DNA from: Promethearchaeota archaeon | Lineage (GTDB): Archaea; Asgardarchaeota; Lokiarchaeia; Sigynarchaeales; SOKP01 | Reading direction: 5' to 3' | Assembly: GCA_030605085.1 (NCBI GenBank) | Contig: JAUWBH010000145.1 | Span: 1-16,182, forward strand | DNA: 16,182 bases | Shown here: positions 1 through 7,271 of the stretch, piece by piece | How positions within the stretch are numbered: the first letter of the stretch is position 1 | Layout of the letters: every line of letters starts with the position of its first letter | Notes under the pieces: model-generated | Database searches by the model: none | What the model saw: only the letters and a program-made list of their open reading frames with translations | Told to the model about the DNA's origin: nothing | Translations under genes and position numbers: made by a program

Positions 1-207
1 ATTCCTATATTTTGTGTATAAGTAAATATTATTTTTATTAATAAAAATAGATACTACGCCTCTAAGTTGTAATTACACTCAATTTATAACTTTGTTTTAT
101 TTTATTTTTTTTGCTCATACTAAAAGTATAGGAATTAATCAACTATTCACAATAAATAATGTTATTATTTTATAAATTTTTGGATTAAAAATGGAAATTT
201 TTGATCT
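1..207. other. AT-rich intergenic stretch with inverted repeats
   Basis: I see no gene here. It contains a perfect 20-nt AT palindrome at 30-49 and a 9-nt inverted repeat, ATTCCTATA at 1-9 facing TATAGGAAT at 127-135. A long T-run lies at about 95-112. It sits downstream of the minus-strand phosphoesterase, so it may hold 3' signals, but in such AT-rich DNA these repeats could be chance. Confidence 0.4.
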
Positions 208-1050
208 CTATTCGTTGGTTTTTACGAGAAATCTATCAAATTTCATAGTTTTTAAATCAATCGTTACATAAGTTAGAGAATTTTCATGATGAGTTGATTG
301 TCCTGGTTGAATACAAACTGTATTACCTAAAATTGAGTACCATTTACCAGAAATTTCTGGACTTTCGTGAATATGCCCATGAAGTGTAAGTAAAGGTTGG
401 TGCTTCTTAATAAAATCGTATATAGCCATTGAACCCACTTTACTTCCATCGCTACAAACATCGAGTCCAAGGTTTTTTGGGGGCATGTGAATTACATAAA
501 TAGTATTTGCCATATTAATAGGGCGTATAAGTTGGTTAATTTCGTCTTCGATCGTTGGAATTTTTGCTGCGTAAGAAAACCAATTATCGATATACTTCCA
601 ACCTTCTGGTGATGATAATACCGCCTTTCCAAACTGCTTTTGAAATGTGTAATCCTTCGTATCTTTTCTACAACGATCCTTAAGGGCAAACGGATAATCA
701 ACCACCCAGTTCATTCCTATGAATTCGTAATCTTCTATTTCTATTTTTTTTGGGGATAGTGGGACGATATAGGAATATTTGTCGCATGTTTTTTCAAATA
801 AATCGTCGAAAATCATCAAATCATCATTACCTAAATAACTTAAATGATAAATTTTTGCTTCATTAAATTTCGAAAAATATTCGTCAAGATAATTAATAAT
901 AAATTTATCTTGATTTAACAAACCTCCAAAAGTAGGCAGCATATCGCCTCCATTGATTACTACATCGACATTTAAAGATTTTGCTAACTGATAGATTTTG
1001 AAAAATCCGTTTCTTGAACCGTGCAAATCGCTAACATAAATTATTTTCAT
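208..1050 (-). CDS. Calcineurin-like metallophosphoesterase
   Basis: A 280-residue binuclear-metal phosphoesterase. The family motifs appear in order: SDLHG with D8 and H10, GGD with D36, GNDD at 74-77 (the GNH/GND motif), IH at 187-188, and HGHIHE at 224-229 supplying the last two metal-binding histidines. These residues normally hold two metal ions and hydrolyse phosphomono- or diesters; the substrate cannot be read from sequence. No signal peptide or membrane segment is visible, so it is probably cytosolic. The ATG at 1050 is preceded by a TATA-like box at a distance fitting a short leader. It is transcribed alone, divergently from the small gene at 1181. The fold and catalytic family are secure; the biological role is unknown. 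Confidence 0.85.
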   Translation of the reverse strand: MKIIYVSDLHGSRNGFFKIYQLAKSLNVDVVINGGDMLPTFGGLLNQDKFIINYLDEYFSKFNEAKIYHLSYLGNDDLMIFDDLFEKTCDKYSYIVPLSPKKIEIEDYEFIGMNWVVDYPFALKDRCRKDTKDYTFQKQFGKAVLSSPEGWKYIDNWFSYAAKIPTIEDEINQLIRPINMANTIYVIHMPPKNLGLDVCSDGSKVGSMAIYDFIKKHQPLLTLHGHIHESPEISGKWYSILGNTVCIQPGQSTHHENSLTYVTIDLKTMKFDRFLVKTNE

Positions 1051-1080
1051 ATTATCAACAAAAGTGAAAAAAAAGTTATA

Positions 1081-1090
1081 AATTTTATAT
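1081..1090 (-). promoter_or_regulatory. Candidate TATA box of the phosphoesterase gene
   Basis: On the minus strand this reads ATATAAAATT, about 30 nt before the ATG at 1050. That spacing would place transcription start very close to the start codon, as in many archaeal genes with short leaders. AT-richness makes a single match weak evidence. Confidence 0.4.
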
Positions 1091-1180
1091 GTACTAGGAG
1101 ATAAACATTACTAGAAAAAGTTCCAAAAAGAATTACACGTTTTAGATTTGAAATGATTAACACTTAAAAAAAATTCAAAA

Positions 1181-1468
1181 ATGGTTGAGTTAAAAGAGAA
1201 AGGATTAGAGATTTATAGAGCAATATTTGAGGGTAAAAAAAGCGTAGAAATAGACGACATTGTATATCAAATAAAAAAATTTACGAGCGGTATTAAATAT
1301 TTAGATTTATTTGGTTATCGGTTTATAGAGCAAAATCGCAGGAAGAAATCAAAATGGGGGAAAAAAGCGCGAGAAGGTCATAAGATCATGTGGATCATTA
1401 AAGGAAGGCGATATATTGCGCGAATCATGGATGGGAAATACATAGATTTAAAAAAAACATCAAATTAA
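1181..1468 (+). CDS. Small basic protein of unknown function
   Basis: A 95-residue protein that I do not recognise. It is rich in Lys and Arg, with a basic patch around residues 53-67 (NRRKKSKWGKKAREGHK), and ends in a beta-rich stretch (MWIIKGRRYIARI, then DGKYI) that could form a small sheet. There are no cysteines, no membrane segment and no signal peptide. The positive charge is compatible with nucleic-acid or ribosome binding, which is inference only. It stands alone between the divergent phosphoesterase and the convergent fusion gene, followed by a hairpin at 1473-1499. The ATG at 1181 has no clear Shine-Dalgarno sequence. An intact frame with G- and C-ending codons in the basic part supports coding. 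Confidence 0.6.
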   Translation: MVELKEKGLEIYRAIFEGKKSVEIDDIVYQIKKFTSGIKYLDLFGYRFIEQNRRKKSKWGKKAREGHKIMWIIKGRRYIARIMDGKYIDLKKTSN

Positions 1469-1472
1469 GATA

Positions 1473-1499
1473 ATTATTTAATGCTATCGTTTAAATAAT
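1473..1499. terminator. Hairpin between convergent genes
   Basis: ATTATTTAA at 1473-1481 and TTAAATAAT at 1491-1499 form a perfect 9-bp inverted repeat with a 9-nt loop. It lies between the stops of the small plus-strand gene and the minus-strand fusion gene, so it could end transcripts from both sides. The stem is all A-T, so it would be weak. Confidence 0.4.
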
Positions 1500-1524
1500 G
1501 TGAATTTAATTAAAGAAAATTTTA

Positions 1525-3561
1525 CTATTTTCCTATAACCTTAAGGAAACTAAAAAATGAAAATGGTTTGCGGTCAGATTTTTTTTTAAGTCTTGTTTCA
1601 AGATTTTGCAGCTTCAAAAGCCAAAATAAAGAATAGATCTCAATTCTTTTCATAAAATCTTTATCAATACTATGGTATTTTTTATAGCCTCGATAAAAGG
1701 CATTGGTCAGACTATTTTCGTTTAAAGGTTGCAATGTCAAGTAATTTATTTGAACGAAATCTCTCGCTCTAACACCAATACAAAAATCATCAAAATCAAT
1801 TAATCCGTTTATTCGAATTACGCCAAAATCATCTTGAACAATAATATTTTGACATTGAAAATCGTTATGTAATAAAACTGGCTCGAACTCTTCTTCAATT
1901 AACGACTCGTTTTCTTTAAAATAGTTTTCAACATCTTGAATATCATCCAGCTTATTTCTTTTCGCTTCTTGAATCTCAGAGTTTAATTTCTTATTAAATA
2001 TTTCTTGCCATGATTTTTTATTATCTTTACCAACTTCACTAATGTCTTCATAAAACGAATCAAAATTAATTTCGTGTAATATTCCTAAAAATTTACCTAG
2101 GTTTTTAAACATTGTTTCAAATTTTGGAGTATCTACTACACGATTTTCGCTAGCATATTGTTTTAATAAATTGTCTAAAGTTTTTCCTTGAATATAATCT
2201 TGTACTGTAAAAAGATAAGGTACAACCTTTTTAGTTTCGTCATAATAAATTAAGTTTCCAACGGGGATAATAGGAGGATTCTCTTTTTTAAAAACATACG
2301 ATCCTTTTTCCGTTTTAATGATTCCAGAAATTTTTTCCTTAAATTTAGAAGAATACGGATTCAATGTACCATCCAATAATGGAAAGAGGACTTTCTCTTT
2401 TATAAAATTTTCATATTGGTGTGATTTTGAAGTTCGAAAACGAAAGGTTAATTGAGAATTTTCAAAGTTAACTCTGTAAATTGTATTAATTTTCCCATCA
2501 AAAGGTCCTATAATTTTTTTAATTTTACCTTGTTTAATCAGAACATCTATGCTTGAAAATAAATTAATTACATCCTTTAATTGATAAAATTCTGTTTTTA
2601 AGGAATATAGCTGATAAATACGTTTCCGGTTTATTAAATAATTGACTGTAGCTTCTATTATATTTCTAGTTGATTCATCAAGTTCAAAATTCTGGTAAAA
2701 ATCCTCTACTTTAATTTGTAATAAATCTTTATATAAATAAAGAAAGGCATATTTTAGTCCAATAAATTTTTTTCCTTTTTCAGCTTTATAATAGAGTCTG
2801 CCTCTAATGTCATCTAATCGCTCTTGCATTTTTAGTTGTTCTAATATATTCTCTTCGAGCGCTGCGTTGTATAATTTTGCACAAATATTTACCAAGTTGC
2901 CTGTACTTGATACAAGACCAGAGTATTTCCTAAGTTCTAATGGAATTAATTGGAGGAAAGTAGAGAATTTAACAACATTACTACAATAAACTCCAAAATT
3001 TTTGGTTAATAATTGTATAAAATCTTTATAGTTTTTGATTTTATCGGTAGCATCTATTATTCCCTTTAGATTTGAGAATTTTATTAAATCATTTATAATT
3101 TCACGAGTGATTTCATTTCCATTAAATTGGATTGGATTATTATAAACATAGATATTATTATTAGGACTCACAGAACTTAATAATTTTTCAAAATAGGATT
3201 TTATCTCATTAGGAAGTACCTTTTCTTTATTTGGAGGAGATATGACAAAACTAAGCTTATTAAATTTTTTTCCTAAATCTTCAATTTGCTGTATAATATC
3301 CTCTACATCATTTCCACTTACCCCAACTATAATTGGAACTTTTTCTTCTGTAGTTTCATAAGCCAATTTAATAAGTTTGACTTTTTTTTCAATTTTTTCT
3401 GGAAAAAATATTCCTTCTCCTTCAGTTTCGAATAATAATATTGCGTTAGCACCATTTAATACTATGTGCCGAAATAAAACTGAGGTAAATTCAGTATTTA
3501 TCTCAAAATCTTCGTTGAAAAATGTTATAGAAGGAACTATTATCCCAGTTATAGATGTCAT
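1525..3561 (-). CDS. Fusion: DapA-like barrel (lysine lost) plus APH-like kinase
   Basis: A 678-residue two-domain protein. Residues 1-310 match the dihydrodipicolinate synthase/N-acetylneuraminate lyase barrel: a start of the TGIIVPSITFF type, an ETEGEG loop at 45-50 where the family has GTTGE, and YNNP at 140-143. The Schiff-base lysine expected about 29 residues later (family GIKEAT) is replaced by isoleucine (GIIDAT, I169), so aldolase chemistry looks impossible. Residues 340-678 resemble aminoglycoside/choline-type kinases: a small lobe around 350-390, the catalytic loop HNDFQCQN at 565-572 (D567, N572) and the metal-binding IDFDD at 588-592. The kinase motifs look intact. The barrel may be a binding or scaffold module presenting a substrate to the kinase; that is inference and the substrate is unknown. 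ATG start at 3561. It is divergent from another TIM-barrel gene. Confidence 0.8.
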   Translation of the reverse strand: MTSITGIIVPSITFFNEDFEINTEFTSVLFRHIVLNGANAILLFETEGEGIFFPEKIEKKVKLIKLAYETTEEKVPIIVGVSGNDVEDIIQQIEDLGKKFNKLSFVISPPNKEKVLPNEIKSYFEKLLSSVSPNNNIYVYNNPIQFNGNEITREIINDLIKFSNLKGIIDATDKIKNYKDFIQLLTKNFGVYCSNVVKFSTFLQLIPLELRKYSGLVSSTGNLVNICAKLYNAALEENILEQLKMQERLDDIRGRLYYKAEKGKKFIGLKYAFLYLYKDLLQIKVEDFYQNFELDESTRNIIEATVNYLINRKRIYQLYSLKTEFYQLKDVINLFSSIDVLIKQGKIKKIIGPFDGKINTIYRVNFENSQLTFRFRTSKSHQYENFIKEKVLFPLLDGTLNPYSSKFKEKISGIIKTEKGSYVFKKENPPIIPVGNLIYYDETKKVVPYLFTVQDYIQGKTLDNLLKQYASENRVVDTPKFETMFKNLGKFLGILHEINFDSFYEDISEVGKDNKKSWQEIFNKKLNSEIQEAKRNKLDDIQDVENYFKENESLIEEEFEPVLLHNDFQCQNIIVQDDFGVIRINGLIDFDDFCIGVRARDFVQINYLTLQPLNENSLTNAFYRGYKKYHSIDKDFMKRIEIYSLFWLLKLQNLETRLKKKSDRKPFSFFSFLKVIGK

Positions 3562-3615
3562 TTTTTGATATTTCGTTCTTTAAACAATAAAAAGGATAGA
3601 AGAAACTCTATTTTG

Positions 3616-3623
3616 ATTTATAA
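3616..3623 (-). promoter_or_regulatory. Candidate TATA box of the fusion gene
   Basis: The minus strand reads TTATAAAT here, about 55 nt before the ATG at 3561. This predicts a leader of roughly 25-30 nt. It is supported only by motif and position. Confidence 0.35.
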
Positions 3624-3693
3624 GAATTAGGTTTATCGAATTCTAATATTTAAAAATGATTTTAAATATTAAATTTTAACGGTTTTCATTTTA

Positions 3694-3733
3694 TTTATAT
3701 AATTTAGTTAAAGATGATTTCATTAAAAATCAT
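3694..3733 (+). promoter_or_regulatory. Candidate promoter and inverted repeat before the TIM-barrel gene
   Basis: A TATA-like TTTATATAA at 3694-3702 lies 57 nt before the TTG start. Immediately downstream, ATGATTT (3714-3720) and AAATCAT (3727-3733) form a 7-bp inverted repeat with a 6-nt spacer. That is where a repressor operator or a leader hairpin would sit. Function is unproven. Confidence 0.35.
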
Positions 3734-3758
3734 ATTAAGATTAAATTGATTTATTCGA

Positions 3759-4499
3759 TTGAGTGGAGTTTATATTTATTTTAAAATTGATGGAACAGAA
3801 TTACCTTTAGTTACAACAGGTACAAGCCCATTTATTGGTGCTGGACAATTTGGGTTTAAAGCTTACGAATGGCGTAGAAAATATCTGAATAATCCAGTTG
3901 CGATGGTAGAAATTTTAGAGGCGAGTTATCAAGCAGGGGCGCGTGGGATAGAAGCTATACCAATAGGCAAAATAATGGAATCAGCTCGAATAATGGTGGA
4001 AACTCACGACGACTATATTGTTATGGGTTCCACTTATCCAGGTCGGGACCCCGGCATCGAAAAATTGGTTGAGGTTGGGACAAAACTGATATTTGTACAT
4101 GGTATGATATCAGACAATAAAGGAGAAACACTTTTCAAACTTTTAGACGAGGTTAGTTCCAGAGGAATTATACCTGGGATTGCTACTCATGATCCTGTCT
4201 CTACAGTAAGATTTTCCATAAAAGAATCTTTAAATGTTAAAGCTTTTTTAATTCCATTTAACGCAAAAGGAGATTTTATGGAAAAACCTAAAGAATTAGA
4301 AGAAATTGTTGATAATACGCAGGATTATTCCTTTATCGCTATGAAAACTTTAGCTGCGGGAAAACTTAAGCCAAATAGAGCGTTTGAATATATATCAAAG
4401 CATAATATTTCTGCTGTAACGATAGGAATGGTTAAAATCGAAGAAGCCAAGGAATCCACTAAAATTGCTCTAAATTCTTTAATAGAAAAAAAATTATAA
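3759..4499 (+). CDS. TIM-barrel protein, aldo/keto-reductase-like C-terminus
   Basis: A 246-residue cytosolic protein of apparent (beta/alpha)8 type. The N-terminus has a striking TSPFIGAGQFG segment at 22-32, of a kind I associate with uncharacterised archaeal barrel proteins. The C-terminal part (FIAMKTLAAGKL at 192-203, then SAVTIGM at 218-224 followed by EEAKES) resembles the last strands of aldo/keto reductases, where this region meets the cofactor. I cannot identify the Asp-Tyr-Lys-His catalytic tetrad of active reductases, so a redox role is not supported. The start is TTG at 3759: the frame is closed by a TGA at 3747 and no upstream ATG exists. It is divergent from the fusion gene, which also has a barrel domain, and nearly abuts the convergent AMMECR1 gene. 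Confidence 0.7.
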   Translation: MSGVYIYFKIDGTELPLVTTGTSPFIGAGQFGFKAYEWRRKYLNNPVAMVEILEASYQAGARGIEAIPIGKIMESARIMVETHDDYIVMGSTYPGRDPGIEKLVEVGTKLIFVHGMISDNKGETLFKLLDEVSSRGIIPGIATHDPVSTVRFSIKESLNVKAFLIPFNAKGDFMEKPKELEEIVDNTQDYSFIAMKTLAAGKLKPNRAFEYISKHNISAVTIGMVKIEEAKESTKIALNSLIEKKL

Positions 4500-4514
4500 A
4501 ATAAAAACGATGAT

Positions 4515-5144
4515 CTAAAGATATTTTCTAACAACTATGCCTCTTGGTTTTTCTTCTTCGAATAGAATTGCTTGAAACGAATAAATTTTTGTGGCTAAAT
4601 CATTCCATGCATTAGATGAAAGATATGCTTTTTGGCAAGTATGTTGTAAAAAGGTTTTAACATCCCAATTTCTATCGTGATCCACGGGCACTTGAGGAAG
4701 CAGTAAACCCCTTCTGATACCTTTTTCGGCAATGAGACCATCTCTTCCAATAACGATTTTTTTTAAATATTCTTTCGGATCATTTACTACTAATAATTTA
4801 GGTGGAGTTAATATCGAAATTTCTATAACAATATTATCCATTTCTTCAAGGGTTACGGAAGGGAATCGGGGATCTTCTATGGCAGAACTAATAGAAACTC
4901 TATGGACAACATCGTATAACGCGAATTTTGGTTCAATATATCCAATACAACCTCTTAATGGATTACCTGTTACCTCAAATTTATTTAATGTCACAAATGC
5001 GCCATATTTATCTCCAAACTTTTGCTTAATTTCTTCTGGTACTATAATTCTTCTACTATTTTTTAAAAAATATTCGATATTTTCTCGAGCGAATTTAATA
5101 AGCATCTTACCGTCTTCAACATTGAATTTCTCTTCATTTGACAT
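4515..5144 (-). CDS. AMMECR1-domain protein
   Basis: A 209-residue protein of the AMMECR1 family, which is conserved from archaea to humans and whose biochemical role is unsettled. The family signature LRGCIGYIEP is present near residues 63-72, followed by DPRFPSV and, later, GRDGLIAEKGIRRGLLLPQV at about 133-152. Length fits a single-domain archaeal member. I chose the ATG at 5144, not the in-frame TTG at 5156, because GGTAGAG lies just upstream of the ATG as a ribosome binding site. It is the last gene of the minus-strand run that begins with SRP54, 40 nt after the dihydroorotase gene, and ends 15 nt from the convergent TIM-barrel gene. The family is certain; the role is not. Confidence 0.9.
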   Translation of the reverse strand: MSNEEKFNVEDGKMLIKFARENIEYFLKNSRRIIVPEEIKQKFGDKYGAFVTLNKFEVTGNPLRGCIGYIEPKFALYDVVHRVSISSAIEDPRFPSVTLEEMDNIVIEISILTPPKLLVVNDPKEYLKKIVIGRDGLIAEKGIRRGLLLPQVPVDHDRNWDVKTFLQHTCQKAYLSSNAWNDLATKIYSFQAILFEEEKPRGIVVRKYL

Positions 5145-5184
5145 AATCTCTACCAAAAAATTTCTTTTAGATATATTTTATATT

Positions 5185-6579
5185 TTATAACGATCTTTTT
5201 ATTATTTTTCCTCTGGGATGCGAATTGTCAAGATTGATTTCTTCTCCTCCTAAAAACACTTTCCAAATTTGGATCTGAGTTTTGTAATTTTCAAAAGGCG
5301 TATATTTTGCTTTAGTTTTAAAGGTTTCAGGTTTAATCGTATATTCAGGAACTTTATCTACAATAATTAAATCAGCATCGTAACCTTCTTTGATGAATCC
5401 TTTATTTTTTAAATTAAATTGTTTGGCTGGTTGTTCTGAGGCAACTCTTACGAAATTCTCTAAAGAAAGTTCAAAGCGACAAACCTTATCCAATAATAAA
5501 AGGGGATAAGTTTCAAATCCTGGAAATCCTGATGGTGCGTCAGAATATCCTCTAGATTTTTCTTCCAGTGTATGAGGTGCGTGATCTGTTCCAATTAATG
5601 GGATATTTCCTTTCGTTAATTCATCGAATAGAAATTTGGAGTGTTTTTTTTCCCTTAAAGGAGGAAGAACTTTTCCAAAATTATCATTTGCTATGATTAT
5701 TTTATTAGATAAAAGAAAATGATGTGGAGTCACTTCAAAAGAGATTTTATAATCGTCATTCTCCTCTAACGCTTTTTTTATAACCAAATAACTATCTTGA
5801 CAGCTAATATGACAGAAATGGACGATAGGGTAATTTTTTGACACTAAATTATTCTCTGTAATATATGTTTCGTAGTTATCTATTACAAATCTTGTATATT
5901 TAGCTTCCTTCAGAAGAGGAAAAAGATTATCGTAAAATTCTAAAATCTTATAATTTTTTAATGTGTATTCTTGATAAATTTGCTCCTTTTCTTTCCCAGA
6001 AAGAGGCCAATCTGGATGAATAAAAATCGGAATTTGATATTTGGAAGAAATTTTTAGAATTAATTGAATATTATTTTCATTTGTCCAATTTAATCCATTT
6101 AAAGAATTCAAAGGATAGATTTTAAATCCAATAACGCCTAAATTGAGAATCTTTTTTATCTCGTCTTCGCTAATACCTTTTGGAACCCCCGCAATGAATC
6201 CAACATTTACATAAATGTTTTTTTCTGCCTTAATCATCCATTTTTTAATAGTTTTAGCGTTAATAGCAGGTGGTTTTGTATTAGGCATATTAAACACAGT
6301 TGTAATACCTGAGAAAGCAGCTGCTTTTGTTCCCGTCGAAAAAGTTTCTTTTTCACTCTGTCCCATATCTCGCAAATGAGAGTGAATATCTATTATCCCG
6401 GGTAAAATCAACTTCTTTTGGCAATCTATTTCTTTTCCATCTTCGTTCTGCTCAGCAAACTTTTTATAATCTTCTTCCAAGGGCTTAAAATCAATTAATT
6501 GAATGATACCGTTATTAATCAGTAAGGTTCCCGCGTGTATTATGCCGTCTGAATAAATTTTTGCGTTTTTTAAAATCAT
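5185..6579 (-). CDS. pyrC: Dihydroorotase
   Basis: A 464-residue amidohydrolase that closes carbamoyl-aspartate to dihydroorotate, step three of pyrimidine synthesis. Visible active-site elements are DIHSHLRD with H66 and H68 plus substrate-binding R70, a lysine in GFKIYPL (K153) at the position of the carbamylated lysine, H188 in FIHPD, H257 in FCHIS, and GTDHAPH with catalytic D332. NMPNT at 97-101 is also typical. The metal ligands are complete, so the enzyme should be active. It is somewhat longer than common type I dihydroorotases, with extra sequence around 195-250. An allantoinase or hydantoinase is possible but less likely given the DHOase-type motifs. ATG at 6579, 8 nt after the TrmY-like gene, so probably co-transcribed. 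No other pyr gene is in the window. Confidence 0.88.
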   Translation of the reverse strand: MILKNAKIYSDGIIHAGTLLINNGIIQLIDFKPLEEDYKKFAEQNEDGKEIDCQKKLILPGIIDIHSHLRDMGQSEKETFSTGTKAAAFSGITTVFNMPNTKPPAINAKTIKKWMIKAEKNIYVNVGFIAGVPKGISEDEIKKILNLGVIGFKIYPLNSLNGLNWTNENNIQLILKISSKYQIPIFIHPDWPLSGKEKEQIYQEYTLKNYKILEFYDNLFPLLKEAKYTRFVIDNYETYITENNLVSKNYPIVHFCHISCQDSYLVIKKALEENDDYKISFEVTPHHFLLSNKIIIANDNFGKVLPPLREKKHSKFLFDELTKGNIPLIGTDHAPHTLEEKSRGYSDAPSGFPGFETYPLLLLDKVCRFELSLENFVRVASEQPAKQFNLKNKGFIKEGYDADLIIVDKVPEYTIKPETFKTKAKYTPFENYKTQIQIWKVFLGGEEINLDNSHPRGKIIKRSL

Positions 6580-6587
6580 TTTACCAT

Positions 6588-7256
6588 TTAGCTACTGCTA
6601 TTTTCTTGTCGATCAATTTGAAAATTAACATATAAAATTTTATCTTCTAATAATTTAATTCTTAAGAGAGAAATAAATATAATCTCTTCTAAATCTTTAA
6701 ACAATTTAAAAAATTCAAAGTTTTTAACAAAAATATTATAAATAGGCAAAATATATGTATAATCGTTTAAATTATTGATATTTTCAAATTTCTCAGTTTT
6801 AATGAATAACTCCTTTACGGCTGCATTTTTATTACAATAATCAATAATAAAAATTGGTTTAAAAGAGTCTATTATTTTTAAGTAATTTATGAAAGAAGAA
6901 TTATCAGGAAATTTTCTCTCAAATATTCCTGGAGTTGATTTTGACCGATTAGCATATTCTAAATTAAGAATTTGTTTTGCTTTAATAAAAGCTTTTTCTA
7001 AAAGTAAAGCTTGGGATCTTTCGTCAGAACTTAAATATCTTAATTGAGCTCCTTTGAATTCAATTAAAACTTTTTCTTCGTGAAAGTACAAATACAAATT
7101 ATAATCTTTCCTGATTGCATAGGAAAGGCAAAATGTTTCTCGTATGGAAGAGCAGATTCTATAAATTGAAGGAGGCGTTTTACCTTTATCGATATCTTTT
7201 TTATTAAAGTTAATAATTTTTTCAATTATTAGTACAAAATTAGCCAATCTAATCAA
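6588..7256 (-). CDS. TrmY-family (SPOUT) protein with altered cofactor loop
   Basis: A 222-residue protein aligning by eye along its length with archaeal TrmY, the SPOUT enzyme that N1-methylates pseudouridine-54 of tRNA. Shared features are LSYAIRKD at 44-51 (TrmY LSHDIRRD), LRYLSSDER at 72-80 (family LKKVSPDER), and STPGIFERK at 107-115 (family STPGIYVRR). However, where TrmY has GDHIG, the knotted loop that binds S-adenosylmethionine, this protein has ILPIYNI near 169-175, and the later cysteine/histidine segment is absent. It may be a divergent or inactive paralogue that still binds tRNA. The start is TTG at 7256; another TTG at 7247 is possible. It lies 15 nt after SRP54 and 8 nt before dihydroorotase. 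TrmY relationship likely; activity doubtful. Confidence 0.7.
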   Translation of the reverse strand: MIRLANFVLIIEKIINFNKKDIDKGKTPPSIYRICSSIRETFCLSYAIRKDYNLYLYFHEEKVLIEFKGAQLRYLSSDERSQALLLEKAFIKAKQILNLEYANRSKSTPGIFERKFPDNSSFINYLKIIDSFKPIFIIDYCNKNAAVKELFIKTEKFENINNLNDYTYILPIYNIFVKNFEFFKLFKDLEEIIFISLLRIKLLEDKILYVNFQIDRQENSSS

Positions 7257-7271
7257 TAAATTTATGAATAT

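Noticed and set aside
30..49. A 20-nt perfect palindrome as an origin or attachment site
   Set aside because: It is made only of A and T in AT-rich spacer, with no supporting elements such as origin boxes or an integrase nearby.
3759..4499. Active aldo/keto reductase
   Set aside because: Only the C-terminal strands resemble that family; the catalytic Asp-Tyr-Lys-His set is not visible, so I kept the broader TIM-barrel call.
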